A stretch of 64,000 nt of DNA from Corynebacterium singulare (lineage in GTDB: Bacteria > Actinomycetota > Actinomycetes > Mycobacteriales > Mycobacteriaceae), in NCBI RefSeq assembly GCF_000833575.1, contig NZ_CP010827.1:996980-1060979 (forward strand). Direction: 5' to 3'. Shown here piece by piece: positions 45,562 through 53,796 of this stretch; positions within the stretch are counted from its first letter, which is position 1; every line of letters begins with the position of its first letter. Below the pieces are notes generated by a model. That model made no database searches. It saw only the letters and a list, made by a program, of their open reading frames with translations, and was not told where the DNA came from. Both the position numbers and the translations under genes were made by a program.

Positions 45562-46008
45562 TGGCTTTTTCGATTTCAGAAAGGCCTGGTTCAGGTCGAG
45601 GTTCTTCGGGCAAGACTGATGGTTCGGCGGAGTCAGTTGTTCGTGTAGCTTTAGCACTCGAGGATTCTTCGGTGGTGCTCGTGATGTTGGTGCTAATTGG
45701 GGTGGGTTCGGGTCAATGCTTTATCCGCTCTGGATAGTGCAATAGTGGTAAACACAAAAGGAAGCTTTTTCAAGCGGGTTGTCCTCTTTCAAGAGAAAAG
45801 GTCATCTGCGTGAAGCGTAGGTCGTTCCAGTTGGTGTGCGAGGAGCAAATCTAAGACTGATAGCTACAGGCACCCACTATTGCTGCGTCTATCAGCCAAG
45901 CCAGTGTTTGTCGGCGCATCACTGTTAAGTGTAGATAGTTTTGCGAGTTTTGAGATTCTTGGGAACTTCCGAGCAATGGGGAACGTTGATCCCAATGAAA
46001 CAACAAAC

Positions 46009-46034
46009 AAGGCGGCTTGGAAGGCCGCTTTTGA
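46009..46034 (+). terminator. Terminator-like hairpin in leader of BI-1 gene
   Basis: AAGGCGGC/GCCGCTTT (one G-U) with a 7-nt loop, then TTGAG, ending about 30 bp before the GTG start of the Bax-inhibitor gene. It may end an upstream transcript or act as an attenuator. Confidence 0.5.
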
Positions 46035-46063
46035 GAAAGACTGTGAAAGGAATCGGGATTCGC

Positions 46064-46864
46064 GTGCGTTCTAGCAACCCTGTGATGAATTCTCTCTCGT
46101 CCAGCCAAAGCCAGGTCCAGGGTAATCCATACGGTCAGAGCGACAACCCATTTGGCCAGGGAAACCGCACCACTGATCGTCCGTTGACCGTCGATGACGT
46201 GGTGACCAAGACTGGCATTACTCTTGGCGTCGTTATCGCCATGGCCGTGATCAACTTCGCCATCGGCGAGTTGATCAACCCGGGTATTGCGATGATTCTT
46301 ACCTTGGTTGGTGCGCTGGGCGGTTTCATTACTGTTCTCGTCTCAACGTTTGGCAAGAAGTTTGGTTCCGCTGCGGCGACGTTGATTTACGCCGTGTTTG
46401 AGGGCCTTTTCGTGGGCGGCTTCTCGCTCATGTTCGCTGGCGTATCCTTCGGTAACTCCGATGGTATGGCGCTTATCGGTCAGGCCATCATGGGCACTGT
46501 AGGTGTATTCATCGGCATGCTGATGGTCTACAAGACCGGTGCGGTCAAGGTCACCCCGAAGTTCAACAAGATCATGTTCGGCCTTATTGCCGGTGTGGCA
46601 GTGTTGGCGCTGGGTAACATGCTGGGTGCTATTTTCTTCGGCTTCAACCCGCTGCGTGATGGCGGCATGCTCGCCATCATCTTCTCCCTTGTCTGCATCG
46701 TCTTGGCTTCGCTGTCCTTCATGACGGACTTTGACCAAGCTGATCGCCTTATCCGTCAGGGCGCTCCGGCTCAGTACGCCTGGGGTATCGCTCTTGGTCT
46801 GGCTGTGACCTTGGTCTGGCTCTACACCGAGATTCTCCGTCTGCTGAGCTACTTTAGGGACTAA
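46064..46864 (+). CDS. Bax inhibitor-1/YccA family membrane protein
   Basis: 266 aa from the GTG at 46064 (VRSSNPVMNSL), with AAAGGAA upstream; other in-frame starts further up lie in the leader hairpin. A Gln/Gly/Asn-rich N-terminus is followed by seven membrane helices. Core features: VYKTGAVKVTPKFNKIM, MTDFDQADRLIRQGAP (the conserved Asp/Arg pair of BI-1 proteins) and LVWLYTEILRLLSYF. Relatives conduct calcium or influence membrane-protein quality control. Probably core genome between two accessory segments. Confidence 0.85.
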   Translation: MRSSNPVMNSLSSSQSQVQGNPYGQSDNPFGQGNRTTDRPLTVDDVVTKTGITLGVVIAMAVINFAIGELINPGIAMILTLVGALGGFITVLVSTFGKKFGSAAATLIYAVFEGLFVGGFSLMFAGVSFGNSDGMALIGQAIMGTVGVFIGMLMVYKTGAVKVTPKFNKIMFGLIAGVAVLALGNMLGAIFFGFNPLRDGGMLAIIFSLVCIVLASLSFMTDFDQADRLIRQGAPAQYAWGIALGLAVTLVWLYTEILRLLSYFRD

Positions 46865-46886
46865 TCAGTCTCATAACGCTATTGCG

Positions 46887-46937
46887 AACCGGTGGCCGGA
46901 ACCACAAAGATTGTGGTGCCGGCCACCGGTTTCTTTT
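46887..46937 (+). terminator. Strong terminator after BI-1 gene
   Basis: AACCGGTGGCCGG and ACCACAA pair with TTGTGGT and CCGGCCACCGGTT (20 bp in all, one mismatch), 3-nt loop, followed by TCTTTT. Confidence 0.92.
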
Positions 46938-47392
46938 GGACGACGAGCCCCTTTTGTTGAGCGCAGCGGAATCCCTGATTTGGAGGGAAGATATTGCAGC
47001 AACTGCAATGGTTGGCACACATGTTCATAGTAAGTAGTGATTGATTGTGTATCGATCTTGTGGTGGTTGATAGTCATCGCTCCCGTGCGACGTGGATGGC
47101 TGTGAGGTTAGTTATGCTTGCACAACCAGGGGATGGGTTGGTGGTAATGGGCTGAATGTTCGATTTTTGCGCCATTGGGGACGTTGGGCTGCGGTGAAAA
47201 TGAGTGGTGAGCATTCGCTGGCAGTAACTCAACTGGGTTGCGTTGATCATGCCCCTGGCCCAGTAGTGACCTTGCTGACCCCGAGGACGAGGCCCAAGAC
47301 ACCGGGGCAAGGTAGTGGTAGCCAGCGCGCTGCCGACGAGCCAAATGTCGGTGATGCCGCACCGCGTACTGAGGCCAAGCTCTTAGCTCCCC
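46938..47392. other. Gene-free stretch before the decayed ORF
   Basis: About 450 bp in which no frame looks like an intact protein. A GCAGCGGAATCCCTGATTTGG motif at 46963-46983 resembles the hairpin repeat at 45131. Fragments such as DPEDEAQDTGAR (near 47280) suggest an eroded coding region continuing into the pseudogene that follows. Confidence 0.45.
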
Positions 47393-47722
47393 TCGACCCT
47401 ATCGCAGGCTGTGGCACTCCCAAGTGCGACGGACGTAGAAGAACTCCTCGACACCCTGGACGATAAAGACCCCTAGGTGGAATTGTCCGCAACCTGGACA
47501 GGCGAGGACGATGGAAGTGAACGCAGCGCTGTTGCGCTCATGGTGCACCTGGAAGCTGGCACCCTTGATCAACCGCACCTAGTCTGGCTGCGCGTCGATG
47601 ATGGCTGGGTAGCTATTAACCCAGGTACTGTCGAAGAGTCAGGTGGTAAAGATAATCTGGCATTGACGTGCAGCAATATCACCGCCCAGGCCGTGCACTG
47701 CCTGACCGCCGGTTCTTGGTAG
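47393..47722 (+). pseudogene. Decayed ORF, family not recognised
   Basis: One frame reads STLSQAVALPSATDVEELLD..., a TAG at about 47474, then from 47477 ELSATWTGEDDGSERSAVAL, LVWLRVDDGWVAINPGTVEE and ends in CLTAGSW. The protein-like composition on both sides of the stop suggests a real gene broken by a nonsense mutation and, upstream, by frameshifts. If the stop is ignored it gives about 109 residues. It could also be translated from the GTG at 47477 as an 81-aa protein. Confidence 0.4.
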
Positions 47723-47753
47723 CATCACGCGGCCAGGTGGGGTGGGGGAGTAG

Positions 47754-48407
47754 TTAGCCCGTGCTGAGTGCGTTGATGACTTCGGGGACATCCATGAGGT
47801 GTTCTTTCAGGCAGGTCAACGCGGCATCTATGTCGCGCTCACGCAGGGAGGTAAGGATTTTGTGGTGCTCTTGGTTAATCGTGGCCGCGCGGGCGGGGGA
47901 TTCTTGGATGGCTCTAATGGCGATGCGCACATGGAGTGAGCGCAGGGATTGATAGAGGTTATAGAGGGTTGTGTTGCCGGCGGCTTTGACGATTTCTGCG
48001 TGAAACTCCTGGTCCAGGCCACCAAAGGCTACCCAGTCGTCGTCTTCTTTGGCTGCTTGCTGCTGGCGCGAGATAGCATCGGCGGTTGGTGGGATGGGCA
48101 GGCAGTGGTCGCAGATGCGCCGCATGGCGGCTGATTCGATGACGAGGCGGGTTTCGTAGACTTCGCGCAGATCAACAACGGTGATTTTCTTAACTTGTGC
48201 GCCGCGTCGGGCCTCCAGTTCGACGTAGCTGTCTGCTTGAAGTCGGAAAAGCGCCTCTCTGATGGGGGTGCGGGAGACACCCGTTTCGGCGACCAGGAAT
48301 TGCTCTTCGAGGATCATGCCGGGCAGGTATTTACCTGCGAGGATGTTCTGGCTAATGAGATTAAAGGCTTTGTTGGCTGCGGAGATTCTAGGTGCTGGTT
48401 GGCTCAC
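47754..48407 (-). CDS. GntR-family regulator, FCD subfamily
   Basis: 217 aa from the GTG at 48407 (AAAGGA 6 nt upstream); a TTG at 48431 is less likely. Winged helix with GVSRTPIREALFRLQADSYVE, then the all-helical FCD domain with metal-binding pattern DQEFHAEIVKAAGN, HHKILTSLRERD and LKEHL. FCD regulators respond to carboxylates or sugar acids. Divergent from the aldolase-amidohydrolase-TRAP operon, which it probably represses through the palindrome at 48474-48491. Confidence 0.88.
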   Translation of the reverse strand: MSQPAPRISAANKAFNLISQNILAGKYLPGMILEEQFLVAETGVSRTPIREALFRLQADSYVELEARRGAQVKKITVVDLREVYETRLVIESAAMRRICDHCLPIPPTADAISRQQQAAKEDDDWVAFGGLDQEFHAEIVKAAGNTTLYNLYQSLRSLHVRIAIRAIQESPARAATINQEHHKILTSLRERDIDAALTCLKEHLMDVPEVINALSTG

Positions 48408-48473
48408 GTTTTTTCCTTTGGTGGTTGACAAGATTCTATAACACTTCTAGTCTATGACCCACGACACAATCGA

Positions 48474-48491
48474 TGTATACACGAAGTATAC
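48474..48491 (+). promoter_or_regulatory. Probable GntR operator
   Basis: TGTATAC (48474-48480) and GTATAC (48486-48491), two copies of the palindrome GTATAC 11 bp apart, lie 19 bp before the aldolase ATG. FCD-type GntR proteins commonly bind TGTATACA-like or GT-rich palindromes. Likely -10 elements nearby are TATAAC (48437-48442) and TAGTCT (48449-48454). Confidence 0.6.
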
Positions 48492-48510
48492 CGCACACTT
48501 TGGAGGAATT

Positions 48511-49260
48511 ATGACCCATGCCCCAAACACCGCCGTCTGGCTCACCGAACCCTCAGCCGCCGCAATCGAAATCGCGAAAATCGCAGGCTACGACACCATC
48601 GTCCTGGATGTAGAGCATGGCCCCTACTCTCTTCATGCACTCGACTGGATGCTCCCACTAATCAACGCCAACGACATGACCTCCATTGTCAAAGTCACCG
48701 GCCCTAACCGTGAAGCCATCCAACAAGCCCTCGATCTCGGAGCCGACGCAGTAGCAATCCCACACATCGAATCCGCCGACCACGCCCGCGCCATCACCGC
48801 CTACGCCAAATTCCCCCCACTCGGCCAACGCTCATTCGCAGGTGGACGTACCTCCTCCTACGTCGGCTTCACCAACGCCTGGGTCACAGACCAAGACACC
48901 AATACCAAGTGCTACGCCATGATCGAAGATGCCACCGCATTTGACGAAATCGACGACATCCTCGCTCTCGGCACCGTAGACGGCGTATTCATCGGCCCCT
49001 CCGATCTGTCTATGTCACGGGGTCACGGCGCATACGAGCCCCAAGGTCAAGCCCTCGACGACGTAGCAACCATCGCTCAGGCCGCCAACAATGCCAACAA
49101 GCCCTGGATACTGCCAGCCTGGTCTGAACAAGAAAAGAAACTCGCAGTACAACACGGCGCACACACCATCATCGCCACCATGCAGTTCGGAGTACTTCTC
49201 AGTGGATTCGAACAAGCCGCACAACAAACCACCGACATCATCAACGCCAACAACAACTAA
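48511..49260 (+). CDS. HpcH/HpaI-type aldolase (class II)
   Basis: 249 aa from the ATG at 48511, behind a perfect GGAGG. TIM-barrel aldolase pattern: Asp33/His36 in LDVEHGPYS, metal ligands Glu139 (AMIEDATAF) and Asp165 (GPSDLS). The arginine that binds the pyruvate carboxylate in HpaI (Arg70 there) aligns with Lys61 (SIVKVTGPN). The family cleaves 4-hydroxy-2-oxo acids to pyruvate and an aldehyde, or lyses (3S)-malyl-CoA-like substrates. First gene of the TRAP operon; the true substrate is unknown. Confidence 0.85.
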   Translation: MTHAPNTAVWLTEPSAAAIEIAKIAGYDTIVLDVEHGPYSLHALDWMLPLINANDMTSIVKVTGPNREAIQQALDLGADAVAIPHIESADHARAITAYAKFPPLGQRSFAGGRTSSYVGFTNAWVTDQDTNTKCYAMIEDATAFDEIDDILALGTVDGVFIGPSDLSMSRGHGAYEPQGQALDDVATIAQAANNANKPWILPAWSEQEKKLAVQHGAHTIIATMQFGVLLSGFEQAAQQTTDIINANNN

Positions 49261-49275
49261 CCAGGAGCACCCACC

Positions 49276-50079
49276 ATGACCACAGTCGCAGTCGCCCAAT
49301 TCGGCCCCACCACCGACACCACCACCAACCTCGACACCATCACCACCTTGGCCACCGAAGCCAAAACCAACGGCGCAGATCTCGTAGTCTTTCCTGAATA
49401 CTCCATATTCACCAACCCAATCGTTGACCACACATTCATCGACAACGCCGAACCACTCGACGGCAACGCCGTAAAAACCATCACCGCCCTAAGCGCTGAC
49501 CTAGGCATCGCCATCATCTTCGGCATGAACGAAAAAGTTGAGGACAAAGAAAAAATCCACAATACCCTCCTAGGCATCAACAACGGCGAAATACAAGCTG
49601 TCTACCGCAAAATCCACCTCTACGATGCATTTGGAGTTACCGAATCCGCTGTCGTCGAACCAGGCGCCATCGAAGAACCCCAACTGTTCACCGTTGGCGA
49701 CCTGATCATTGGCCTGCAAACCTGCTACGACCTGCGCTTCCCAGAAATCAGTCGCCGACTCCTCGACGCAGGTGCAAACACCATCGCCCTGCCCGCAGAA
49801 TGGGCGCCCGGCCCGCAAAAGGAATACCACTGGGAAACCCTGCTACGCGCCCGCGCCATCGAAAACACCGTCTTCGTCATCGCCGCCGACCAAACCCAAC
49901 CCCACGGAGTCGGCCACAGCACCATCATCAGCCCCTCCGGTGTCCCCCTAACCTCCCTCGGTCCTACCCCAGGTACTGCCCAGACCACCATCAACATGGC
50001 AGAGGTTAATGCTGCCCGCACCACCAACCCCGCCATCCACCTACGGAGGTTTAGCGTCAAGGCAGGCACCAATGCCTAA
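49276..50079 (+). CDS. Carbon-nitrogen hydrolase (nitrilase superfamily)
   Basis: 267 aa, ATG at 49276 with CAGGAG upstream. The Glu-Lys-Cys triad is complete: Glu41 (VVFPEYSIF), Lys112 (YRKIHLYDAFG) and Cys150 (LQTCYDLRFPE). Resembles omega-amidase/Nit2 and aliphatic amidase branches, which hydrolyse amides such as 2-oxoglutaramate or N-carbamoyl compounds. Placement between aldolase and transporter suggests the imported compound carries an amide, or that an amide intermediate arises. The 3' end overlaps the dctP start by 8 bp. Confidence 0.88.
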   Translation: MTTVAVAQFGPTTDTTTNLDTITTLATEAKTNGADLVVFPEYSIFTNPIVDHTFIDNAEPLDGNAVKTITALSADLGIAIIFGMNEKVEDKEKIHNTLLGINNGEIQAVYRKIHLYDAFGVTESAVVEPGAIEEPQLFTVGDLIIGLQTCYDLRFPEISRRLLDAGANTIALPAEWAPGPQKEYHWETLLRARAIENTVFVIAADQTQPHGVGHSTIISPSGVPLTSLGPTPGTAQTTINMAEVNAARTTNPAIHLRRFSVKAGTNA

Positions 50080-51166
50080 AAAGCCAGCCCGCACGCTCCT
50101 AGCCACCCTGACAGCAGTAACACTGTCACTAGGGCTAAGCGCGTGCGCAGACAACCAAGACACCTACGAGCTGCACTACGCCACCTACTCCAACTCAGTC
50201 TCCGACCAATCCAAAACCGTCCAAGCCTGGGCCAAACGAGTAGAAGAACTCACCGGCGGGGCAGTAACCGTGCGCTTTCACTATTCCCAGAGCCTCATTG
50301 GAGCAGATGAAGCCGCCAACGCCATCGTCGATGGCCGCGCCGACATCGCCCAAGTCGCCTCCCTCTACTCTGCCTCCGATCTTCCCATGTACACCGTAGC
50401 GGAACTACCCTTTGAAACCCAAAACCCACACGCTCACATGCGAGCTGTTCAACGCATGTACGAAGAAAGCGCAGAATACCGCGAAGATTTCGACAAACGC
50501 GGCACCCGCCAACTCTTCCCACTCCCCGTCGGCGTAGCCGTCCTCGGCACCACCACACAAGTCACCGGCAGCGATGACCTGACCAATAAAAACATCCGCT
50601 CCGGCGGCCTTGTCGCCCAGGTCATGCAGCAAGGCGGGGCCAACCCCGTGGCCATGACCGCCACCGATGTCTACGAATCCATGGAACGTGGCATCATCGA
50701 CGGCTACACCTCTCTGGGAATGTCCAACATGCCCACCTTTGGCCTGGCAGAAAACACCAACTACATCTCCAACCCAGGAGTCGGCCTTTACGGCTCCTCA
50801 CTGGTGGGCATGAGCGAAGACCTCTTCGACAAAATGCCGGAGAACTACCAACAAGCCCTACTCCAAGCCTCAGAAGAAGCCATCAACATTGGCCTCAAAG
50901 AGCTCGATAAAGAGGGCACTCTAGCCTGCGCCCTCGCAAAGGACGTAGGTACAGAATTTATCCGCTGGCCCGAAGACGAAATGGCCGCACTCGAAGAAGC
51001 CAGCACCGTCGTCGACGAATGGATCTCACGCAACGAGTCACGCGGCTACAACGCGCGCACCGTCATCGACGACTACCGGCGAATCTTGTCCGAAGAAGAA
51101 GACAACTCCACCTACAAAGACGCACTCGACCAGTGTATCGACAATGAGGTGAACACACATGAATAA
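50072..51166 (+). CDS. dctP: TRAP transporter solute-binding lipoprotein DctP
   Basis: 364 aa from the ATG at 50072, inside the end of the amidohydrolase gene. Lipoprotein signal with LSAC (Cys near residue 25). DctP fold: HYATYSNSVSDQSKTVQAWA, ADIAQVASLYSAS, and NIRSGGLVAQVMQQGGANPVAM with the arginine that usually pairs with a substrate carboxylate. A carboxylate-containing substrate is therefore likely. Being lipid-anchored fits a Gram-positive envelope. Confidence 0.9.
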   Translation: MPKKPARTLLATLTAVTLSLGLSACADNQDTYELHYATYSNSVSDQSKTVQAWAKRVEELTGGAVTVRFHYSQSLIGADEAANAIVDGRADIAQVASLYSASDLPMYTVAELPFETQNPHAHMRAVQRMYEESAEYREDFDKRGTRQLFPLPVGVAVLGTTTQVTGSDDLTNKNIRSGGLVAQVMQQGGANPVAMTATDVYESMERGIIDGYTSLGMSNMPTFGLAENTNYISNPGVGLYGSSLVGMSEDLFDKMPENYQQALLQASEEAINIGLKELDKEGTLACALAKDVGTEFIRWPEDEMAALEEASTVVDEWISRNESRGYNARTVIDDYRRILSEEEDNSTYKDALDQCIDNEVNTHE

Positions 51167-51671
51167 GTTCATGCCCTTAATTGAGAAAATCTCTGGCCTC
51201 CTGAGCATGATTGCCGGCGTTGCCATCCTCATTTCCGGTGCCCTGACCGTGGCAGATGTAATAAGCCGCACCACTGGCAACGGCTCGATCCTTGGCGTAT
51301 ACGAGATCACGACGCTGACCCTGGTGGGCATCGCATTTCTTGGCCTATCGAGAGCCGAACTGTCCGGCACACATGTCTCAGTTGACCTCGTAGAAGCCAG
51401 CCGTAGCTCACGTACCCGAAAAATCTTCTCCATCATCCGCCTGGCCATCATCACAGTTCTGGCCGTACTCCTGCTGTACGGGATGCTGGGCGAGGCGTTT
51501 AGTGCGTTTGAGCGTAACGACACCACCAACGACCTCCTGCGGCTGCACACCTGGCCAGCTAAAGCCGTCATCTTAATCTCATTCGGCCTGTTCTTTATCT
51601 CCGCGATAGGCAAAGAAATCGGCTTCCTGACCAACACCACCATACCGACTGCTAAGGAGGACGTGTCGTGA
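51159..51671 (+). CDS. dctQ: TRAP transporter small membrane subunit DctQ
   Basis: 170 aa, four membrane helices (residues 10-35, 47-67, 88-110 and 130-152). DctQ pattern VADVISRTTGNGSILGVYEITTL and LSRAELSGTHVSVDLVE. Start overlaps dctP by 8 bp and the end overlaps dctM by 4 bp, so translation is coupled. Confidence 0.9.
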   Translation: MNKFMPLIEKISGLLSMIAGVAILISGALTVADVISRTTGNGSILGVYEITTLTLVGIAFLGLSRAELSGTHVSVDLVEASRSSRTRKIFSIIRLAIITVLAVLLLYGMLGEAFSAFERNDTTNDLLRLHTWPAKAVILISFGLFFISAIGKEIGFLTNTTIPTAKEDVS

Positions 51672-53002
51672 CAACCGAAGTAATTCTCATTGTCGCCGGA
51701 GTAGTTATCCTCTTCCTGGTCCTACTAGCAATCCGGCTCCACGTTGCACTCTCGCTTACCGTAGCCGGGCTCGTCGGTACAGCTCTACTACGCAGCCTGG
51801 ATGCAGCGGTGGGAACAGCCTCCAACGCGCCATTTTCCGTCGCCGCCGACTACGCGCTAACTATCATCCCGCTGTTTATCCTCATGGGGATCCTTGCCGT
51901 GAACGCAGGACTAGCCGATGCGGCCTTTAACCTCGCCTCGAAATTGCTCACCCGCCTACCCGGCGGCACTGCACTAGCCTCAATCGCTGGTTCGGGTCTA
52001 TTCGCAGCCGTCACCGGCTCAAGTGTGGCCACCGTGGCCACCATGGCCCGCATCTCAACTAACGCCATCGTCTCGGCTGGGCACTCCATCAAACTCGCCG
52101 CAGGCGTGGTCTCAGCAGGCGGCACTCTCGGCGTTCTTATCCCACCATCAATCGTCCTCGTCCTCTACGGAGTCGTCACCAACGAATCCATCGGCGACCT
52201 GCTTATTGCCGGAATTATCCCTGGACTTATCACCATCGCCGCCTACAGCATCATCGCTATCCTGGTGGCCCACTTCGAGAAAAACCCAGACACCACCGTC
52301 CTCGACGCTACCAACGACAAAGCCGAGAACGCCCTGACCTCCCCGAAGCTTGACCTACTCGGCGTGGGCTACCTCGCGGTTATCTTCTTAGCCTCAATCG
52401 GAACCATCTACCTCGGCGTGGCCACCCCGACCGAGGCAGCCTCCTTTGGCGCGATTGTCGCATTTATCATCTTCTTCCTGCGCACCAAACCACCGCAATG
52501 GCTCGCGCAGCTGAAAGAAACAGCCACCGAAGCCGTCGGCCTGACTGCGATGACGTTCTTGCTCATGGCCGGGGCGGGAGTATTTACCTACTTCCTGGCA
52601 CTGTCCGGTGCCTCTAGCACACTGGTCTCGAACGTTGTAGAGGCAGATTTCCCGCCCTACCTGGTCTTAGTGCTGTGCCTGCTCCTGCTGATTCCACTGG
52701 GAATGTTTCTCGATGGCATCTCCATGGTTTTGATTGCCGCACCACTGCTGCACCCTATTTTGACTGGTTACGGTTTCGAGGGTGTATGGCTAGGCATCTT
52801 GATCGTCAAGGTTGCTGAGATGGCACTGATTACCCCACCTGTGGGCATGAACGCCTTTGTCTACTCCGGGGCCGTCCCGGAAGCAGGTCTCGTCACCGTA
52901 TTTAAGGGTATTGTCCCATTTATCCTGGCTGACATTGCGGTCGTTGCCATCTTGATTGTCTTCCCTGAACTGGTATCTTTCCTTCCCAACCTGACAGGCT
53001 AA
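51668..53002 (+). CDS. dctM: TRAP transporter large membrane subunit DctM
   Basis: 444 aa with about 11-12 helices. DctM signature stretches: IPLFILMGILAVNAGLADAAF, SGLFAAVTGSSVATVATMARI, GVVSAGGTLGVLIPPSIVLVLYGVV, and MFLDGISMVLIAAPLLHPI. Forms the Na+-driven transport core with DctQ. Last gene of the operon; a GC-rich hairpin follows. Confidence 0.92.
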   Translation: MTTEVILIVAGVVILFLVLLAIRLHVALSLTVAGLVGTALLRSLDAAVGTASNAPFSVAADYALTIIPLFILMGILAVNAGLADAAFNLASKLLTRLPGGTALASIAGSGLFAAVTGSSVATVATMARISTNAIVSAGHSIKLAAGVVSAGGTLGVLIPPSIVLVLYGVVTNESIGDLLIAGIIPGLITIAAYSIIAILVAHFEKNPDTTVLDATNDKAENALTSPKLDLLGVGYLAVIFLASIGTIYLGVATPTEAASFGAIVAFIIFFLRTKPPQWLAQLKETATEAVGLTAMTFLLMAGAGVFTYFLALSGASSTLVSNVVEADFPPYLVLVLCLLLLIPLGMFLDGISMVLIAAPLLHPILTGYGFEGVWLGILIVKVAEMALITPPVGMNAFVYSGAVPEAGLVTVFKGIVPFILADIAVVAILIVFPELVSFLPNLTG

Positions 53003-53104
53003 CCCACGACACGCGCCACTCGATTTCCGTTAAAGACCCACCCCACACAGCAGGCGCGGGGATAGCCCCCTCAACCATTCGGTTCCAGCCAGTTTTTATC
53101 AGGT

Positions 53105-53126
53105 CCTCCCCGCAGCGGCGGGGAGG
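53105..53126 (+). terminator. GC-rich hairpin after the TRAP operon
   Basis: Perfect 9-bp stem CCTCCCCGC/GCGGGGAGG with loop AGCG, 100 bp past the dctM stop, with TTTTTAATT 15 bp further on. It resembles type I-E CRISPR repeats in size and sequence style, but I see no second full repeat. A terminator is the simplest reading. Confidence 0.5.
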
Positions 53127-53158
53127 AGCCTCAGGTTAAGGTTTTTAATTCCTCATGC

Positions 53159-53704
53159 GTGGTATCCTTCCAGCTTCTCGGAGGAATTGCGGGACTCAAT
53201 GGTCGTTTGCCGGAGGCATCAGCGAATCCAACCACTTCCGCGGCGGGCTTGGGCGGCTTGAATTCCTCCTTCGGCGGGCTGCAGACCGGAACGCATCCGG
53301 TACTCGGTGGACTTCCCGGGGCCGTAACAGGGGCTGGTCAGCAGCGGGAGGGGCGGGCGTCGCTAAGCGGCAATGGCCTCCTGGGCGGTAATGCAGGCAG
53401 TGGTGCCGTTGGTGTGGGTGGCATGGGCGGCGTGGCCGGTCCTGGTGCCGTCGGCAACGCCGGTGGTGTCGTGGGTGCTGCCGGCGGAGCGCACGGTGCG
53501 AAGCCGGGTGTTGGCAATTCCCGTGGTGCGGGGATGCGCATGATGCCGTTGATGGGTGGGATGGCACGTGGCGGCGATGGTGAACGGCGAATCAAATCCG
53601 TTACCACGCAGGTAGAGCGCGATCCCAACCGCCGCGACCTATTAGGCGAAGCCCCTGCGGTGCTGCCAGGGGTTATTGGGGATTGGGCCCGCGAAGAAAA
53701 CTAG
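53159..53704 (+). pseudogene. C-terminal stump of a Gly/Ala-rich protein
   Basis: About 181 codons; the frame is open upstream to about 53066 but has no good start or ribosome site. The sequence is Gly/Ala-rich and disordered (GGMGGVAGPGAVGNAGGVVG), then MMPLMGGMARGGDGERRIKS and RRDLLGEAPAVLPGVIGDWARE. This ending resembles the C-terminus of long corynebacterial proteins often encoded with type VII secretion genes. The N-terminal part is missing, probably lost when the adjacent cluster entered or decayed. If translated it starts at GTG 53159. Confidence 0.5.
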
Positions 53705-53744
53705 GTGTAAGGCGGTGGAGGGGAAGTGCCCTCAAAACGCTAAA

Positions 53745-53773
53745 AGCGGCGCCGGATTATTCGGGGCGCCGCT
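53745..53773. terminator. Bidirectional terminator
   Basis: AGCGGCGCC/GGCGCCGCT, 9-bp perfect stem with an 11-nt loop; AAA precedes it and CTCGCTTT follows. It lies between the converging stump at 53159-53704 and the lipoprotein gene. Confidence 0.7.
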
Positions 53774-53796
53774 CTCGCTTTAAGATGCCGTTGAGC

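Larger units (their letters stand above)
45056..46063. other. One-kilobase gene-poor region
   Basis: No convincing gene on either strand. Visible structure: a perfect hairpin CCAAATC-TCT-GATTTGG (45135-45151), AT-rich GATATAG repeats near 45234-45258, a 15-bp tandem repeat (45517-45561) and a terminator-like hairpin at 46009-46031. A partial copy of the first motif (GCAGCGGAATCCCTGATTTGG) recurs at 46963-46983. It may be decayed mobile DNA or hold an untranslated RNA. Confidence 0.5.

Noticed and set aside
35436-46000. Integrative element with att sites from the tRNA
   Set aside because: I found no second copy of the tRNA 3' end and no integrase gene up to 53 kb. The region looks like IS-mediated accumulation, not a defined integrative element.
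47108-47492. Arg/Pro/Gly-rich frames on both strands near 47.1-47.5 kb
   Set aside because: Frames interrupt each other and have low-complexity composition typical of non-coding GC-rich DNA; only the plus frame at 47393-47722 looks protein-like.
53103-53130. CRISPR array
   Set aside because: Only one full repeat-like hairpin is present, with no regular spacers and no cas genes in the window. Kept only as a low-interest observation.
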